A stretch of 64,000 bases of DNA from an uncultured Algibacter sp. (GTDB lineage Bacteria > Bacteroidota > Bacteroidia > Flavobacteriales > Flavobacteriaceae): NCBI RefSeq assembly GCF_947487605.1, contig NZ_CANKXK010000002.1, positions 186,001 through 250,000 of the forward strand, given 5' to 3'. The position numbers and the translations under genes were made by a program. Under the pieces are notes generated by a model. The model ran no database searches, was not told the origin of the DNA, and saw nothing but the letters and a program-made list of their open reading frames with translations. Of this stretch, positions 1-8,652 are shown one piece after another (position 1 is the stretch's first letter; every line of letters begins with the position of its first letter).

Positions 1-1545
1 TTGAGATCCTTCTAAATCAATTTTCAAAAAGTTTCCAGTGGCATTATTTTCATAAACAAAAGCAGCAGACTCCATATTATTGATGACAATGTCTAAATCG
101 CCATCATTATCTAAATCGCCATAGGCCATTCCGCTCGAAAAACTAGGCATATCGAAACCCCAATCTTTTGTTACTTTCTCAAATTTTAAATCACCGGTGT
201 TCTTAAAGGCATAATTTGCAAGTGGTACAGAAGGTGCTTTTTTAGCAATGGCATAAAAATCTTGAGAACCCTCTGCAAGTTTTGCATTCACGCCTGTTAA
301 AAAATCATTATTCCTAACATCCTTCTTAACACCATTTGAAATTATAATATCTCTATTTCCATCATTATTCAAGTCTACCAGAAGTCCCGCCCAACTCCAA
401 TCTGTTTTTGCAATACCAGCAATATTAGAAATGTCTGAAAAACTTTTGCCACCTATATTAATTTGTAAGGTGTTTGTCATGTATTGGTGGTGATCACCAA
501 TAGAAACCATTTCATTAAATTTTTCTGAGCTCATAGAACCCATATTAGTTTTAGATCTGTAATGGTCTGCAGCAGCCATATCTAAAGTAATGAAGTCTGT
601 AAAGCCATCGTTATTAATATCTCCAGTATCTGTTCCCATACTAAACTGCGAAATGTGTTTTACTTTTTCGTGAATCACATTTCTAAATGTTCCGTCCCCA
701 TTATTGTAATACAAGAAATCTGGATCATCGTAATCGTTGGCTATGTAAAGGTCTTCCCATCCGTCATTATTAAAATCGTCTGCACTAACACTTAAGCCAT
801 AAGACAACTCTCTAGAAATACCTGATACCGCGGAAACATCAACATACCTACCCCTTTCATTTTTGTACAGCTTATCGGAATAATACTTTTCACGCTCCTT
901 AGGAATGTTTATATACCGACTAAAAAGTCTTGCATCTGGAAGCTGATTTACTTGGTACATGTCTAAATCGCCATCATTATCCATATCGAAAAATACAGCC
1001 TGTGAAGAGAACCCAGCATCGGCTAGCCCATAAGCCATAGCAGATTCCGTAAAAGTAAGATCTTGATTATTGATATATAATTGATTTTTTCGCTCTTCAG
1101 GTACCATAGACTCACCGTTTCTTGAAACATATATATCTAAATAACCATCTGAATTTACATCTGCCATGGTAACGCCCCAAGACCAACCTGAGTTTCTTGC
1201 TGCTCTTGATTTTTTTGTGATGTCTTCAAACTGAAAATTTCCTTTATTTAAGTATAATCTATCTGACACCTGATTTCCGCAGAAAAAAATATCTGATAAG
1301 CCATCATTATTGATGTCACCAATGGCTACGCCCGCGCCACTATATATTTGATTATAATAGAGATGATTTACTTTTTCAGACTCCACAATGGCATTATTGA
1401 AGTCGATTCCAGTATGCTTTGAATCGTGTAAAGTGAATCCTTCGACAAGAGTTTCTGGGTATAAATCGCGTATTGGCCCTTCACAAGAACTTAAAAAAAG
1501 AACTAATAATACACCTATTTTGTATTGAATGCTATTCATCTTCAT
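1..1545 (-). CDS. FG-GAP/VCBS-repeat lipoprotein, partial (C-terminus outside window)
   Basis: This gene is absent from the ORF track because its stop lies left of the window. Reading the minus strand from the ATG at 1545 (a second ATG is at 1539) gives an uninterrupted frame of 515 codons to base 1. It starts with a short lipoprotein signal ending in LSSCEGP, so it is probably anchored in the outer membrane or periplasm. The rest is rich in Asp/Asn calcium-loop repeats such as DINNDG, DMDNDGD, DFNNDG and DLDNDGD, the signature of FG-GAP/VCBS beta-propeller blades. Bacteroidetes proteins of this type are usually around 1,100 residues and often end in an ASPIC/UnbV domain, so roughly half is visible here. 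They are common near SusCD loci, but the substrate is unknown. A TACTTTTG promoter-like element lies about 75 bp upstream, so it probably has its own promoter. Confidence 0.85.
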   Translation of the reverse strand, partial: MKMNSIQYKIGVLLVLFLSSCEGPIRDLYPETLVEGFTLHDSKHTGIDFNNAIVESEKVNHLYYNQIYSGAGVAIGDINNDGLSDIFFCGNQVSDRLYLNKGNFQFEDITKKSRAARNSGWSWGVTMADVNSDGYLDIYVSRNGESMVPEERKNQLYINNQDLTFTESAMAYGLADAGFSSQAVFFDMDNDGDLDMYQVNQLPDARLFSRYINIPKEREKYYSDKLYKNERGRYVDVSAVSGISRELSYGLSVSADDFNNDGWEDLYIANDYDDPDFLYYNNGDGTFRNVIHEKVKHISQFSMGTDTGDINNDGFTDFITLDMAAADHYRSKTNMGSMSSEKFNEMVSIGDHHQYMTNTLQINIGGKSFSDISNIAGIAKTDWSWAGLLVDLNNDGNRDIIISNGVKKDVRNNDFLTGVNAKLAEGSQDFYAIAKKAPSVPLANYAFKNTGDLKFEKVTKDWGFDMPSFSSGMAYGDLDNDGDLDIVINNMESAAFVYENNATGNFLKIDLEGSQ

Positions 1546-1619
1546 TTTTAAGGTTTAATTGAAAATTAGGCTATTTATAATATTAAAATAATCCGAATAA
1601 AACCATAAAGGTTATGAGG

Positions 1620-1627
1620 CAAAAGTA
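1620..1627 (-). promoter_or_regulatory. Bacteroidetes-type -7 element (TACTTTTG)
   Basis: Minus-strand TACTTTTG matches the TAnnTTTG -7 consensus exactly. It lies just past the stop of the GH17 gene and about 75 nt before the start of the FG-GAP gene, giving that gene a plausible own promoter. I see no clear -33 TTG at the ideal distance, so support is the -7 match and position only. Confidence 0.45.
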
Positions 1628-1630
1628 CTC

Positions 1631-2560
1631 TTAAAGAAATAATTTGCTGCCTTTTAATTTAAGTCGATTTGTATAAAACTTAGGGTTTTCATCTTTATCC
1701 CAAATACCCCAATATGCCCCTACATCTCCCTCGGTTCCAACTTTCCATGACTCATCAAAAGATGAAAAGTAAAAAACGTCTATCTCTTCTTCTTTGGACC
1801 ATAACTGCGTATTGATAAAATACTTTATGGCGTTTTCTTTTGAAGGAAATGCGCCATTTAAACCTTCTCCTTCACTAGGCCACCCTGTTTCGGTGATAAT
1901 AACCTTTTTACCTTTTCCTGCCTTAACCGCTTGGTGGTACATATCCTTCATGTAGATTAGGGAATATTCGATACTGCAACCTTCCCAATATGGATAACAG
2001 TTTGCTAAAATAACATCGCATGCCTCAGTAATTTTAGGCCTGTGGGCAAACTCGTAATAAGCATCTACGTAACCTACGGGCACATTTGTAATGTCTTTTT
2101 TAACATCGTAGATGAAATCTAATAACTCATCTTCTGTTAAATCACCTCTGTACATCACTTCATTTCCAACAGCTGCAACATCTACAAGTCCTTCATTTGC
2201 TAATCTCTTTAATCCTTCTATTTCCTTTGCATTAATCTTCGCATTGTCTCCTAACCATGCACCCACCATGGTTTTCATACCCATTTCCTTGGCGATCTTG
2301 GGTATTAGTTCATTGCCATCTGTACATGAAAAAGACCGCACCCATTCCGTATAGGGCTTAATAAGTTTCAAACGTCTTCTTATCTGTTTTTCGGTAAGCT
2401 GATCTCCAGGTTCTTGTCCTTCTTCATAAGGACTAAAGCCTATGCCATGCATACCTCTTTTTAAAATTCTTTTGAATACGTTCTCTAATCCTTTTGGTGT
2501 CTTGTTATCTAAATCATATCCAGATAATGACAGCATTTTATGTGATCTGTAAGACGACAT
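1631..2560 (-). CDS. Cytoplasmic GH17 beta-1,3-glucan hydrolase
   Basis: This 309-residue enzyme has the two GH17 catalytic motifs: the acid/base Glu in AAVGNEV (about residue 131) and the nucleophile Glu in ITETGWP (about residue 223), in a single TIM barrel. There is no signal peptide, so it should act in the cytoplasm on short beta-1,3-gluco-oligosaccharides brought in by the neighbouring transporter. It is the last gene of the glucan locus and follows the GPH-type transporter by 20 bp, so they are almost certainly co-transcribed. It is a close paralogue of the GH17 at 4033-4944, and each is paired with a transporter. Whether it is endo-, exo-acting or a transglycosylase cannot be read from sequence. 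Confidence 0.88.
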   Translation of the reverse strand: MSSYRSHKMLSLSGYDLDNKTPKGLENVFKRILKRGMHGIGFSPYEEGQEPGDQLTEKQIRRRLKLIKPYTEWVRSFSCTDGNELIPKIAKEMGMKTMVGAWLGDNAKINAKEIEGLKRLANEGLVDVAAVGNEVMYRGDLTEDELLDFIYDVKKDITNVPVGYVDAYYEFAHRPKITEACDVILANCYPYWEGCSIEYSLIYMKDMYHQAVKAGKGKKVIITETGWPSEGEGLNGAFPSKENAIKYFINTQLWSKEEEIDVFYFSSFDESWKVGTEGDVGAYWGIWDKDENPKFYTNRLKLKGSKLFL

Positions 2561-2580
2561 TTTATTCTGTAATTATTATA

Positions 2581-4008
2581 TTATATTTCGTTTTTTCTTT
2601 TATCTAGTTCTGCTCTAATCTCATTGGCGCGTTCTTCGGTAACATCATAATTACGCATAATATACATGGCAACAAGCGTGCCTGCCATAGGAAAAAAACA
2701 AAAGAAAGCATGAAGCCCATTCACAGCCAATTGTTGGTCTGTGGTAACAAGATCTGGATTGAACCCAACAATTGCAATAATAACACCGCTTAGACCTCCT
2801 GCAATGGCGAATCCTACTTTAACCATCCACCAATATATGGCGCCAAATATACCTTCTCTACGCAAACCCGTATTTAATTCGTCAATATCTATTACATCGG
2901 CAGTCATTGACATCATTATAGTAAATAAACTTCCAATTCCAAAGGAAAAAAAGGGTAGTGCTACAATGTATAACCATGGTTTGCCTGGAACAAATAAAAA
3001 CCAAAGCATGATATATCCTATAACCGATATTCCTTGAGACACCAAGAAAGCTTTTTTCTTTCCCATAACCTTAGACATCCTCGTTACTACTGGTATAACT
3101 ATAAATGTAGTGCCTAATGCGCCTAAACATCCAAATAACGACACCCAGATACCACTAGCACCCGTGTCTCCATTAAACAGTTTATATACAATGACAAAAA
3201 AAGTAAGTGATGCAACAGTATTGAATGCGTTAAATACTAAAAATGTCGCTGCACACAATTTCCTGAATGCTTTAATCTTAAATGCTTCAATAAAACTAAT
3301 ATATATGTTTTTTAAACTACTTCCTATATTCGATAAATTTAATGGCTTATAATTTTCATTTAAGGTAGATTTGCTCTTTATGAATATTGCAGGCACCATG
3401 GCACAAATGGTACAAGGTATAGCAACCCATACTGCCAATTGTCTGACAGCTACTTCTGCCGATGGGAACCATTCTGGATCATACATAATAATCCAAAATA
3501 AAGGCGCTATTACCCAAGCCCATTGTCCAATCCATTGTGCCACCGCCATAATACTTGTGCGCTCATGAAAATCGTCACTCATTTCATAACCCATAGCTAC
3601 ATATGGAACACTAAAGAGTGTAAGTCCTAAATAAAAAACTACAGACCAAATAAAGAAATACCAAAAATTAAATTGTAATGTGTTCTCTTTAAAAAGTTGC
3701 CACATAAATATGTAAGCAATGCCCATCATTATTCCGCCAATTAAAACATATTGTCTTCTACGACCCCATTTTGATTTTGTGTTATCAGAAATATAACCCA
3801 TTATTGGGTCTGTAATGGCATCAAAAATTCTTGGGAAAAAATAAATAAGAGACCACATCCAACCTGTAAAGCCTAAATCTTGCACTAAAACAACCATAAA
3901 TATCCCTAAAATTGCAGGAAACATTTGGTTGGCTAACATGCCTACTCCAAATGCTACTTTTTGCCCTAAGGGAACTTTATCTTTTGATGTTATATTTATT
4001 AGTGACAT
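2581..4008 (-). CDS. MFS transporter, GPH (glycoside-pentoside-hexuronide) type
   Basis: This is a 475-residue inner-membrane protein with about 12 hydrophobic segments. The motif ITDPIMGYISDNT followed by KWGRRR in the first cytoplasmic loop and the MTADVIDIDEL segment in the second half are typical of GPH cation-sugar symporters (MelB relatives). It lies between two cytoplasmic GH17 genes with gaps of 20 and 24 bp, so its likely cargo is a short beta-glucan oligosaccharide released by surface or periplasmic enzymes. The family is clear. The substrate is inferred from context only. A paralogue lies at 5677-7107. Confidence 0.85.
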   Translation of the reverse strand: MSLINITSKDKVPLGQKVAFGVGMLANQMFPAILGIFMVVLVQDLGFTGWMWSLIYFFPRIFDAITDPIMGYISDNTKSKWGRRRQYVLIGGIMMGIAYIFMWQLFKENTLQFNFWYFFIWSVVFYLGLTLFSVPYVAMGYEMSDDFHERTSIMAVAQWIGQWAWVIAPLFWIIMYDPEWFPSAEVAVRQLAVWVAIPCTICAMVPAIFIKSKSTLNENYKPLNLSNIGSSLKNIYISFIEAFKIKAFRKLCAATFLVFNAFNTVASLTFFVIVYKLFNGDTGASGIWVSLFGCLGALGTTFIVIPVVTRMSKVMGKKKAFLVSQGISVIGYIMLWFLFVPGKPWLYIVALPFFSFGIGSLFTIMMSMTADVIDIDELNTGLRREGIFGAIYWWMVKVGFAIAGGLSGVIIAIVGFNPDLVTTDQQLAVNGLHAFFCFFPMAGTLVAMYIMRNYDVTEERANEIRAELDKRKNEI

Positions 4009-4032
4009 GAATTAGTATTAGTTAGTCTATAC

Positions 4033-4944
4033 TTAAAATTTCAGATTCTCATGTTTATCCCACAACCCCCAATAAGCACCAACATCTCCTTCATCCCCAG
4101 TTTTCCATGACTCATCAAATGATGAGAAATAAAATAAAGGAATCTTATTTTCTTTAGTCCATCTTACTGTGTCTATAAAGTATTTCATAGCTGCAGTATC
4201 GCTAGCAATAGCCCCATCAAGACCTCCGCCTTGACTTGGCCACCCCGTCTCTGTAATAATTATAGGCTTTCCTTTTGCTGCATCTACAACAGAGCCAAAC
4301 ATGGCTTGCATATGCCCTAATGCATACTCTATTGGACATCCTTCCCAATAGGGGTATAAGTTAGCCAAAACAACGTCTGTGCTTTCAACTAAAATAGGGT
4401 GTCTAGAAAATTCGTAATAGGCATCTACATAACCCACTGGAATATCTAATCCTGCTAAAGCTTCTTTAACACGATTGATATACCCTACTAACTCATCCAA
4501 AGTCAAATCGTTTCGATATAACACTTCATTACCTACAGCTGCAACATCTACATTGCCCGCCTTAGCCAGTGTAATTAAACCTTGTATTTCTCTTTCATTA
4601 TCTTCTTTATCATCACTTAACCATGCGCCAACTAATGTTTTAAGGCCATGCTTTTTTGCCATTATTGGTACATATTCATTTCCTTCAATACAAGAAAACG
4701 AACGGATAGCACCTACATAAGGTTTTAATATTTTTACACGTTGCTCTACCTGCTCCATACTTATGTCATCTCCTGGCGATTGCCCGTCCTTATACATGCT
4801 AAAACAGATACCATGAAACCCTTCTTGTATGGTTTTATGCCATAAAACTTTTAACTCCTCTAATGAATAATCTGAAAGATTAATACCTTGGGTAGCTATT
4901 TGGCTGTATTTTGATTTATAATAAGACTCTTCTCTATAAGACAT
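4033..4944 (-). CDS. Cytoplasmic GH17 beta-1,3-glucan hydrolase (paralogue)
   Basis: A 303-residue GH17 enzyme without a signal peptide. Acid/base motif AAVGNEV lies near residue 138 and nucleophile motif ITETGWP near residue 231. It aligns along nearly its whole length with the 1631-2560 enzyme, including the shared end GDVGAYWG followed by WDK. It stops shortly after that point, so it lacks the basic C-terminal tail of its paralogue. It probably cleaves imported beta-1,3-gluco-oligosaccharides. It sits upstream of one GPH transporter and downstream of the 204-residue membrane protein, all on one strand and consistent with one operon. The two GH17 copies may differ in chain-length preference. 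Confidence 0.87.
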   Translation of the reverse strand: MSYREESYYKSKYSQIATQGINLSDYSLEELKVLWHKTIQEGFHGICFSMYKDGQSPGDDISMEQVEQRVKILKPYVGAIRSFSCIEGNEYVPIMAKKHGLKTLVGAWLSDDKEDNEREIQGLITLAKAGNVDVAAVGNEVLYRNDLTLDELVGYINRVKEALAGLDIPVGYVDAYYEFSRHPILVESTDVVLANLYPYWEGCPIEYALGHMQAMFGSVVDAAKGKPIIITETGWPSQGGGLDGAIASDTAAMKYFIDTVRWTKENKIPLFYFSSFDESWKTGDEGDVGAYWGLWDKHENLKF

Positions 4945-5014
4945 GCTTTTCTTGTTTATTTATTCAATTTAAAAACCAACTATTTAACTACTTTTTGTAA
5001 AAAACTATGAGCAT

Positions 5015-5629
5015 CTAAAAGACGCCTCTACAATTTTTTCTTGTATATATTTTTATTTTATCTACTTCCTTAGCTCCAGATGGTATTTCTTCAAGTTTTA
5101 ATCCTGGATAGTCTTCAGTTTCTTTCCATTTTGCTATCGTAGAACTAAAAAATGATGAAGCCGTAGAATCTGCTTCGTAAATAATCAAATCATAGGCCTC
5201 GCCTTTATCTCCACCAAAACGTGTAACAACTTGCCATTGACCATCTCTTTTATAGGAGGTATTTGTATGATCTGATTGCGGGTAATAACGATCGTCTGTT
5301 GGGCGAATTAACACCCAAATATCATTTTTATTGGACTCTGGATAAACCCCCATTGTTAATATTCTACAATCAACAGAATCTTTATCTATTGGAGACACCA
5401 CTTTCACAGCATTTACTGGTTCGCTAATTATTAACTTATTTCCTGTTGAAACTTGTTCAATTTGGCTATTATAATTGACTAAATCTGACGAATAACTACC
5501 AAAAATCATCATTAAAATACCAAGGATTCCTAAAGGGATTCCTAATTTGGAACTGCCTTTTTTACTTGCGAGTAGCGCAAATAAGACAAATAAAACGCCT
5601 ATTATTAGTATTACTATTTTAGTTGACAT
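5015..5629 (-). CDS. Small membrane protein of unknown function inside the glucan locus
   Basis: I do not recognise this 204-residue protein. Two hydrophobic segments lie at the N-terminus (about residues 4-22 and 30-48), followed by a soluble domain of about 150 residues rich in Asp, Ser and aromatic residues. By the usual topology the soluble part could face the periplasm, but this is not certain. Two Cys residues are present in the soluble domain. It sits between a GPH transporter (47 bp upstream) and a cytoplasmic GH17 (70 bp downstream), so it is probably co-transcribed and may assist transport or simply be carried along. No catalytic motif is visible. Confidence 0.7.
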   Translation of the reverse strand: MSTKIVILIIGVLFVLFALLASKKGSSKLGIPLGILGILMMIFGSYSSDLVNYNSQIEQVSTGNKLIISEPVNAVKVVSPIDKDSVDCRILTMGVYPESNKNDIWVLIRPTDDRYYPQSDHTNTSYKRDGQWQVVTRFGGDKGEAYDLIIYEADSTASSFFSSTIAKWKETEDYPGLKLEEIPSGAKEVDKIKIYTRKNCRGVF

Positions 5630-5676
5630 ATTATTATTTTTTTAGTTATATAAATTCACTTAACAATTCAAGATTG

Positions 5677-7107
5677 TTATAACACGCCTCTTCTTTCTTC
5701 TAGCTGCGCTTTAATATCTTTTGCTCTTTCTTCAGATAAGCCATACTTCCACATAATCCAAATAGCTAAACCTGCAGTTACAACAGGAATAACGATATCT
5801 GCAATTCTTAACTTTGTTAAAGTATCCACTGTCTGTGTAGCTGCATTGCCGTCAAAGCCTATTAGTTTTAATACTAAACCTCCTAATACGAGAGCTAATC
5901 CTTGTCCAAGTTTTACAACCCACCAGTATAAGGCACCAAAAGTCCCTTCTTTCCTTGGCATTCCATTAACCAGTTCGTCTAAGTCACAAACATCGGCAGT
6001 CATACTCATCATTAGTGTAAATAAACTTCCTAAACCAAATGACATTAGTGGTATTGGAACAAAAGAAAGCCAAATATTGTCGGGAGTAAAAGCCCACCAC
6101 TTCATGGCGTATCCAACTATAGAAAGCGCTGTTGAAATAAGGAAGGCATTCTTTTTTCCCCATTTGGTTGCCATTTTTGAAACAATTGGAATTACTAAAA
6201 ATGCTGAGACTAGAGCTCCTATAGAGCTAAACCATGCTGGCCACGTTGAGGTAGCTTCATAACTTCCATTAAAAATATAAAAAACAAAAATGAAAAAACT
6301 GAAGGAAGCTACAATTTGATAACCGTTAAATATTAAAAAAGTAGCACCACACAATTTCATAAAAGGTTTGTTTTTTACAGCTTCTTTTATACTGACTATC
6401 AAATCTTTTAAATTACTAAATACAGTCTTAAAACTTAATTTCTTTCTATTTCCCATATTAGCAGAGTCCATACCTCTACAAAAAATAGCAGGTAAAAGCC
6501 CTAGAAGCAAACAAGCAACTCCAACATACAAGGCCATTGTTCTTACACCTTCAGCTTGATTGCTAAAAAAATTTGGGTCAGCAATAATTACCCAAAACCA
6601 AGGCACTATTACCCATGCTAATAGTCCAACCGTTTGAGAAAACGCCATTAAACGAGTACGTTCGTTATAATCTGAAGTCATTTCGTAACCTAAACCAACC
6701 AAAGGCGTAGCGAACATGGTATTTCCAATAAGAAAAACCATGGACATAATTAGAAAGTACCAAAAATTGTAGTCTGCTGAATTATTTTCATCAAGTTGCC
6801 AAAGTAGAACAAATGTGATAGCACTTAAAACACCTCCTACCAGAATGTATGGTCTTCTTCTTCCCCATTTAGAGCTAGTATTATCGGAAATAAATCCCAT
6901 AATTGGGTCGGTTACTGCATCAAAAAATCGAGGCAGTCCTCCTAAAAGCCCCGCTAGAAATGGATCCATTCCAAAAGCTGTTAGTAAAAAAAACATAAAG
7001 AAACCCAAGGCTCCTGGATATAAATTCAAAACCAAATGGCCAGCTCCAAAAGCTGCTTTTTGACCAAGTGGTACCCTATTTGTTGCGGCTGTTTTTACGT
7101 TTGACAT
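5677..7107 (-). CDS. MFS transporter, GPH type (paralogue)
   Basis: A 476-residue, roughly 12-segment inner-membrane protein that is clearly paralogous to 2581-4008. It has VTDPIMGFISDNT followed by KWGRRR, and MTADVCDLDEL in the second half. Its N-terminus carries the same RVPLGQKAAFG stretch as its paralogue (KVPLGQKVAFG). GPH symporters couple sugar uptake to a cation gradient. Here the cargo is probably a beta-glucan oligosaccharide left by the GH30 and GH17 lipoproteins encoded just upstream. The gap to the GH30 stop is 30 bp, which fits one operon. Two GPH carriers in one locus suggest different oligosaccharide lengths or linkages, but this is inference. Confidence 0.85.
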   Translation of the reverse strand: MSNVKTAATNRVPLGQKAAFGAGHLVLNLYPGALGFFMFFLLTAFGMDPFLAGLLGGLPRFFDAVTDPIMGFISDNTSSKWGRRRPYILVGGVLSAITFVLLWQLDENNSADYNFWYFLIMSMVFLIGNTMFATPLVGLGYEMTSDYNERTRLMAFSQTVGLLAWVIVPWFWVIIADPNFFSNQAEGVRTMALYVGVACLLLGLLPAIFCRGMDSANMGNRKKLSFKTVFSNLKDLIVSIKEAVKNKPFMKLCGATFLIFNGYQIVASFSFFIFVFYIFNGSYEATSTWPAWFSSIGALVSAFLVIPIVSKMATKWGKKNAFLISTALSIVGYAMKWWAFTPDNIWLSFVPIPLMSFGLGSLFTLMMSMTADVCDLDELVNGMPRKEGTFGALYWWVVKLGQGLALVLGGLVLKLIGFDGNAATQTVDTLTKLRIADIVIPVVTAGLAIWIMWKYGLSEERAKDIKAQLEERRGVL

Positions 7108-7137
7108 AATTTTATTTTTTTAGTTAGTTAGGTTAGT

Positions 7138-8649
7138 TTATGATTTAGGAATGACAATAGTTTGAATAGCTTTCGCATCTATTGAAATGTCTATTGCTTT
7201 TTCGTTTAATGATAGGCTAATACTTATTGGAGTTTTATATTGATTAAATAACACCACTGCAATAGTCCCATCTGGGTTTTGAGCTGCTGTAGCCATAAGC
7301 GAATTATCAGAACTCTCTAACCCAATGACTTTAGCATTTGGTCTTATGTACTTACTAAAATGTGCCATGGTATAATACAAAGGTGTAAAGTAAACTTCAT
7401 CAGTATCTGGGTTAACAATCACAGGCGCAATACACCAGTTTTTAAACCAATTAGGACCTCCTTTTGTATCTAACACCATATTCCAATCTACCCATCCGTC
7501 AACCCAATTATTTAGGCAACCAATGATATCTCTAGCGTATCTATTAACTGGTGCATACTTGGGGTGCCTGTGCTTATCTTCTTCTGGAGCCCATTGAAAG
7601 CCCCAATCAGTCGCTTCTTTTTTCCAATACCATGCATCGTCTTCCCAAACAGGAACTTCGGCATCCACACAAGCTTCAGATTGAATTAAAAGTTTATTTG
7701 GTGCTTTATTATGGGCATATTGTAATTCTTCAGGAAACACTTCAAAAGTACTTGCATACCAATGAATAGCTGTTCCATCAAAATACTTTGATGTTTCTTC
7801 ATTTTTATATTGAGAGTCAACCCATTCTTTTAAATGTTCTCTATTTTGGTCATATCCTAAAATTTTCAAATCGCCTTTACCGTCTGCTTCTAGTTTTGGT
7901 CCCAAATGATTTTGAACAAAATTGGTCATTTCGTTTGGTGAATAATGCATGCTTTCCCAGTTATTGCCATTACCTAAAGGTTCATTTTCAACTGTAAAAC
8001 CCCATATATCAATCCCTTCTGCTTTGTAAGCATCTACATATTTTGAGAAGAATAACGCCCAGGTATCATAATATTCTGGTAGTAGTTTGCCGCCAACCCA
8101 TTTGTTATTATCTTTCATCCAAGGAGCTGCTGTCCAGGGAGAGCCAAAAATTTTAAATCCATCTGTGGAAGCCGCCATAGCTTCTTTTATAAATGGGATT
8201 AAATCCTCTTTATCTTCTTCAATAGAGAAATGCTCCAAATTTTTATCCCCTTCAACAGGTGTATATGAATAATTACTTACTGAAAAGTCGCAGGAATTCA
8301 TGTGTGTTCTTGTTAATGAATAATGTGCACCATCTTCACTAAAATAAGCGTCAATAATCTTCTTGCGATTTTCTTTACTTAGCTTATTCAATAAATATGC
8401 TGAAGACTCTGTAAACGCTCCTCCAAAACCTGTAATAGTTTGAAATGTTTGTTTTGGATTTAATTTGATAGTTACTAAACTATCGGTTTTTACAAACTCA
8501 GAAACTTTTGTTAGTTTATTACCTTTTGCTGAAGTTTCATATACATCAATCTGTAAATTATGGTTTGCTTGTTTATTAGTTTCTTTACAACTCATAATGA
8601 CTAAAAAAAGACAGGCTATATTTATTTTTAAAAACTTCATTTTATACAT
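7138..8649 (-). CDS. GH30 lipoprotein, probable beta-1,6-glucosidase
   Basis: This 503-residue protein starts with a lipoprotein signal ending in VIMSCKE, placing it in the periplasm or outer membrane. The early ITGFGGAFTE motif, the acid/base Glu in TVENEP (about residue 221) and the nucleophile Glu in QSEACVD (about residue 324) identify the GH30 family. The C-terminal beta-domain follows. In marine flavobacterial laminarin loci, GH30 enzymes remove beta-1,6-linked glucose side chains, and that is the likely role here. The start could be the ATG at 8649 or the one at 8640 (MKFLK); both keep the signal. It is separated by 3 bp from the GH17 lipoprotein gene upstream, so translation is probably coupled. 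Confidence 0.9.
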   Translation of the reverse strand: MYKMKFLKINIACLFLVIMSCKETNKQANHNLQIDVYETSAKGNKLTKVSEFVKTDSLVTIKLNPKQTFQTITGFGGAFTESSAYLLNKLSKENRKKIIDAYFSEDGAHYSLTRTHMNSCDFSVSNYSYTPVEGDKNLEHFSIEEDKEDLIPFIKEAMAASTDGFKIFGSPWTAAPWMKDNNKWVGGKLLPEYYDTWALFFSKYVDAYKAEGIDIWGFTVENEPLGNGNNWESMHYSPNEMTNFVQNHLGPKLEADGKGDLKILGYDQNREHLKEWVDSQYKNEETSKYFDGTAIHWYASTFEVFPEELQYAHNKAPNKLLIQSEACVDAEVPVWEDDAWYWKKEATDWGFQWAPEEDKHRHPKYAPVNRYARDIIGCLNNWVDGWVDWNMVLDTKGGPNWFKNWCIAPVIVNPDTDEVYFTPLYYTMAHFSKYIRPNAKVIGLESSDNSLMATAAQNPDGTIAVVLFNQYKTPISISLSLNEKAIDISIDAKAIQTIVIPKS

Positions 8650-8652
8650 TTT

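Noticed and set aside
5846-6262. 138-residue plus-strand ORF opposite the GPH transporter
   Set aside because: Antisense shadow with Pro/Lys/Ser-rich composition and no start context.
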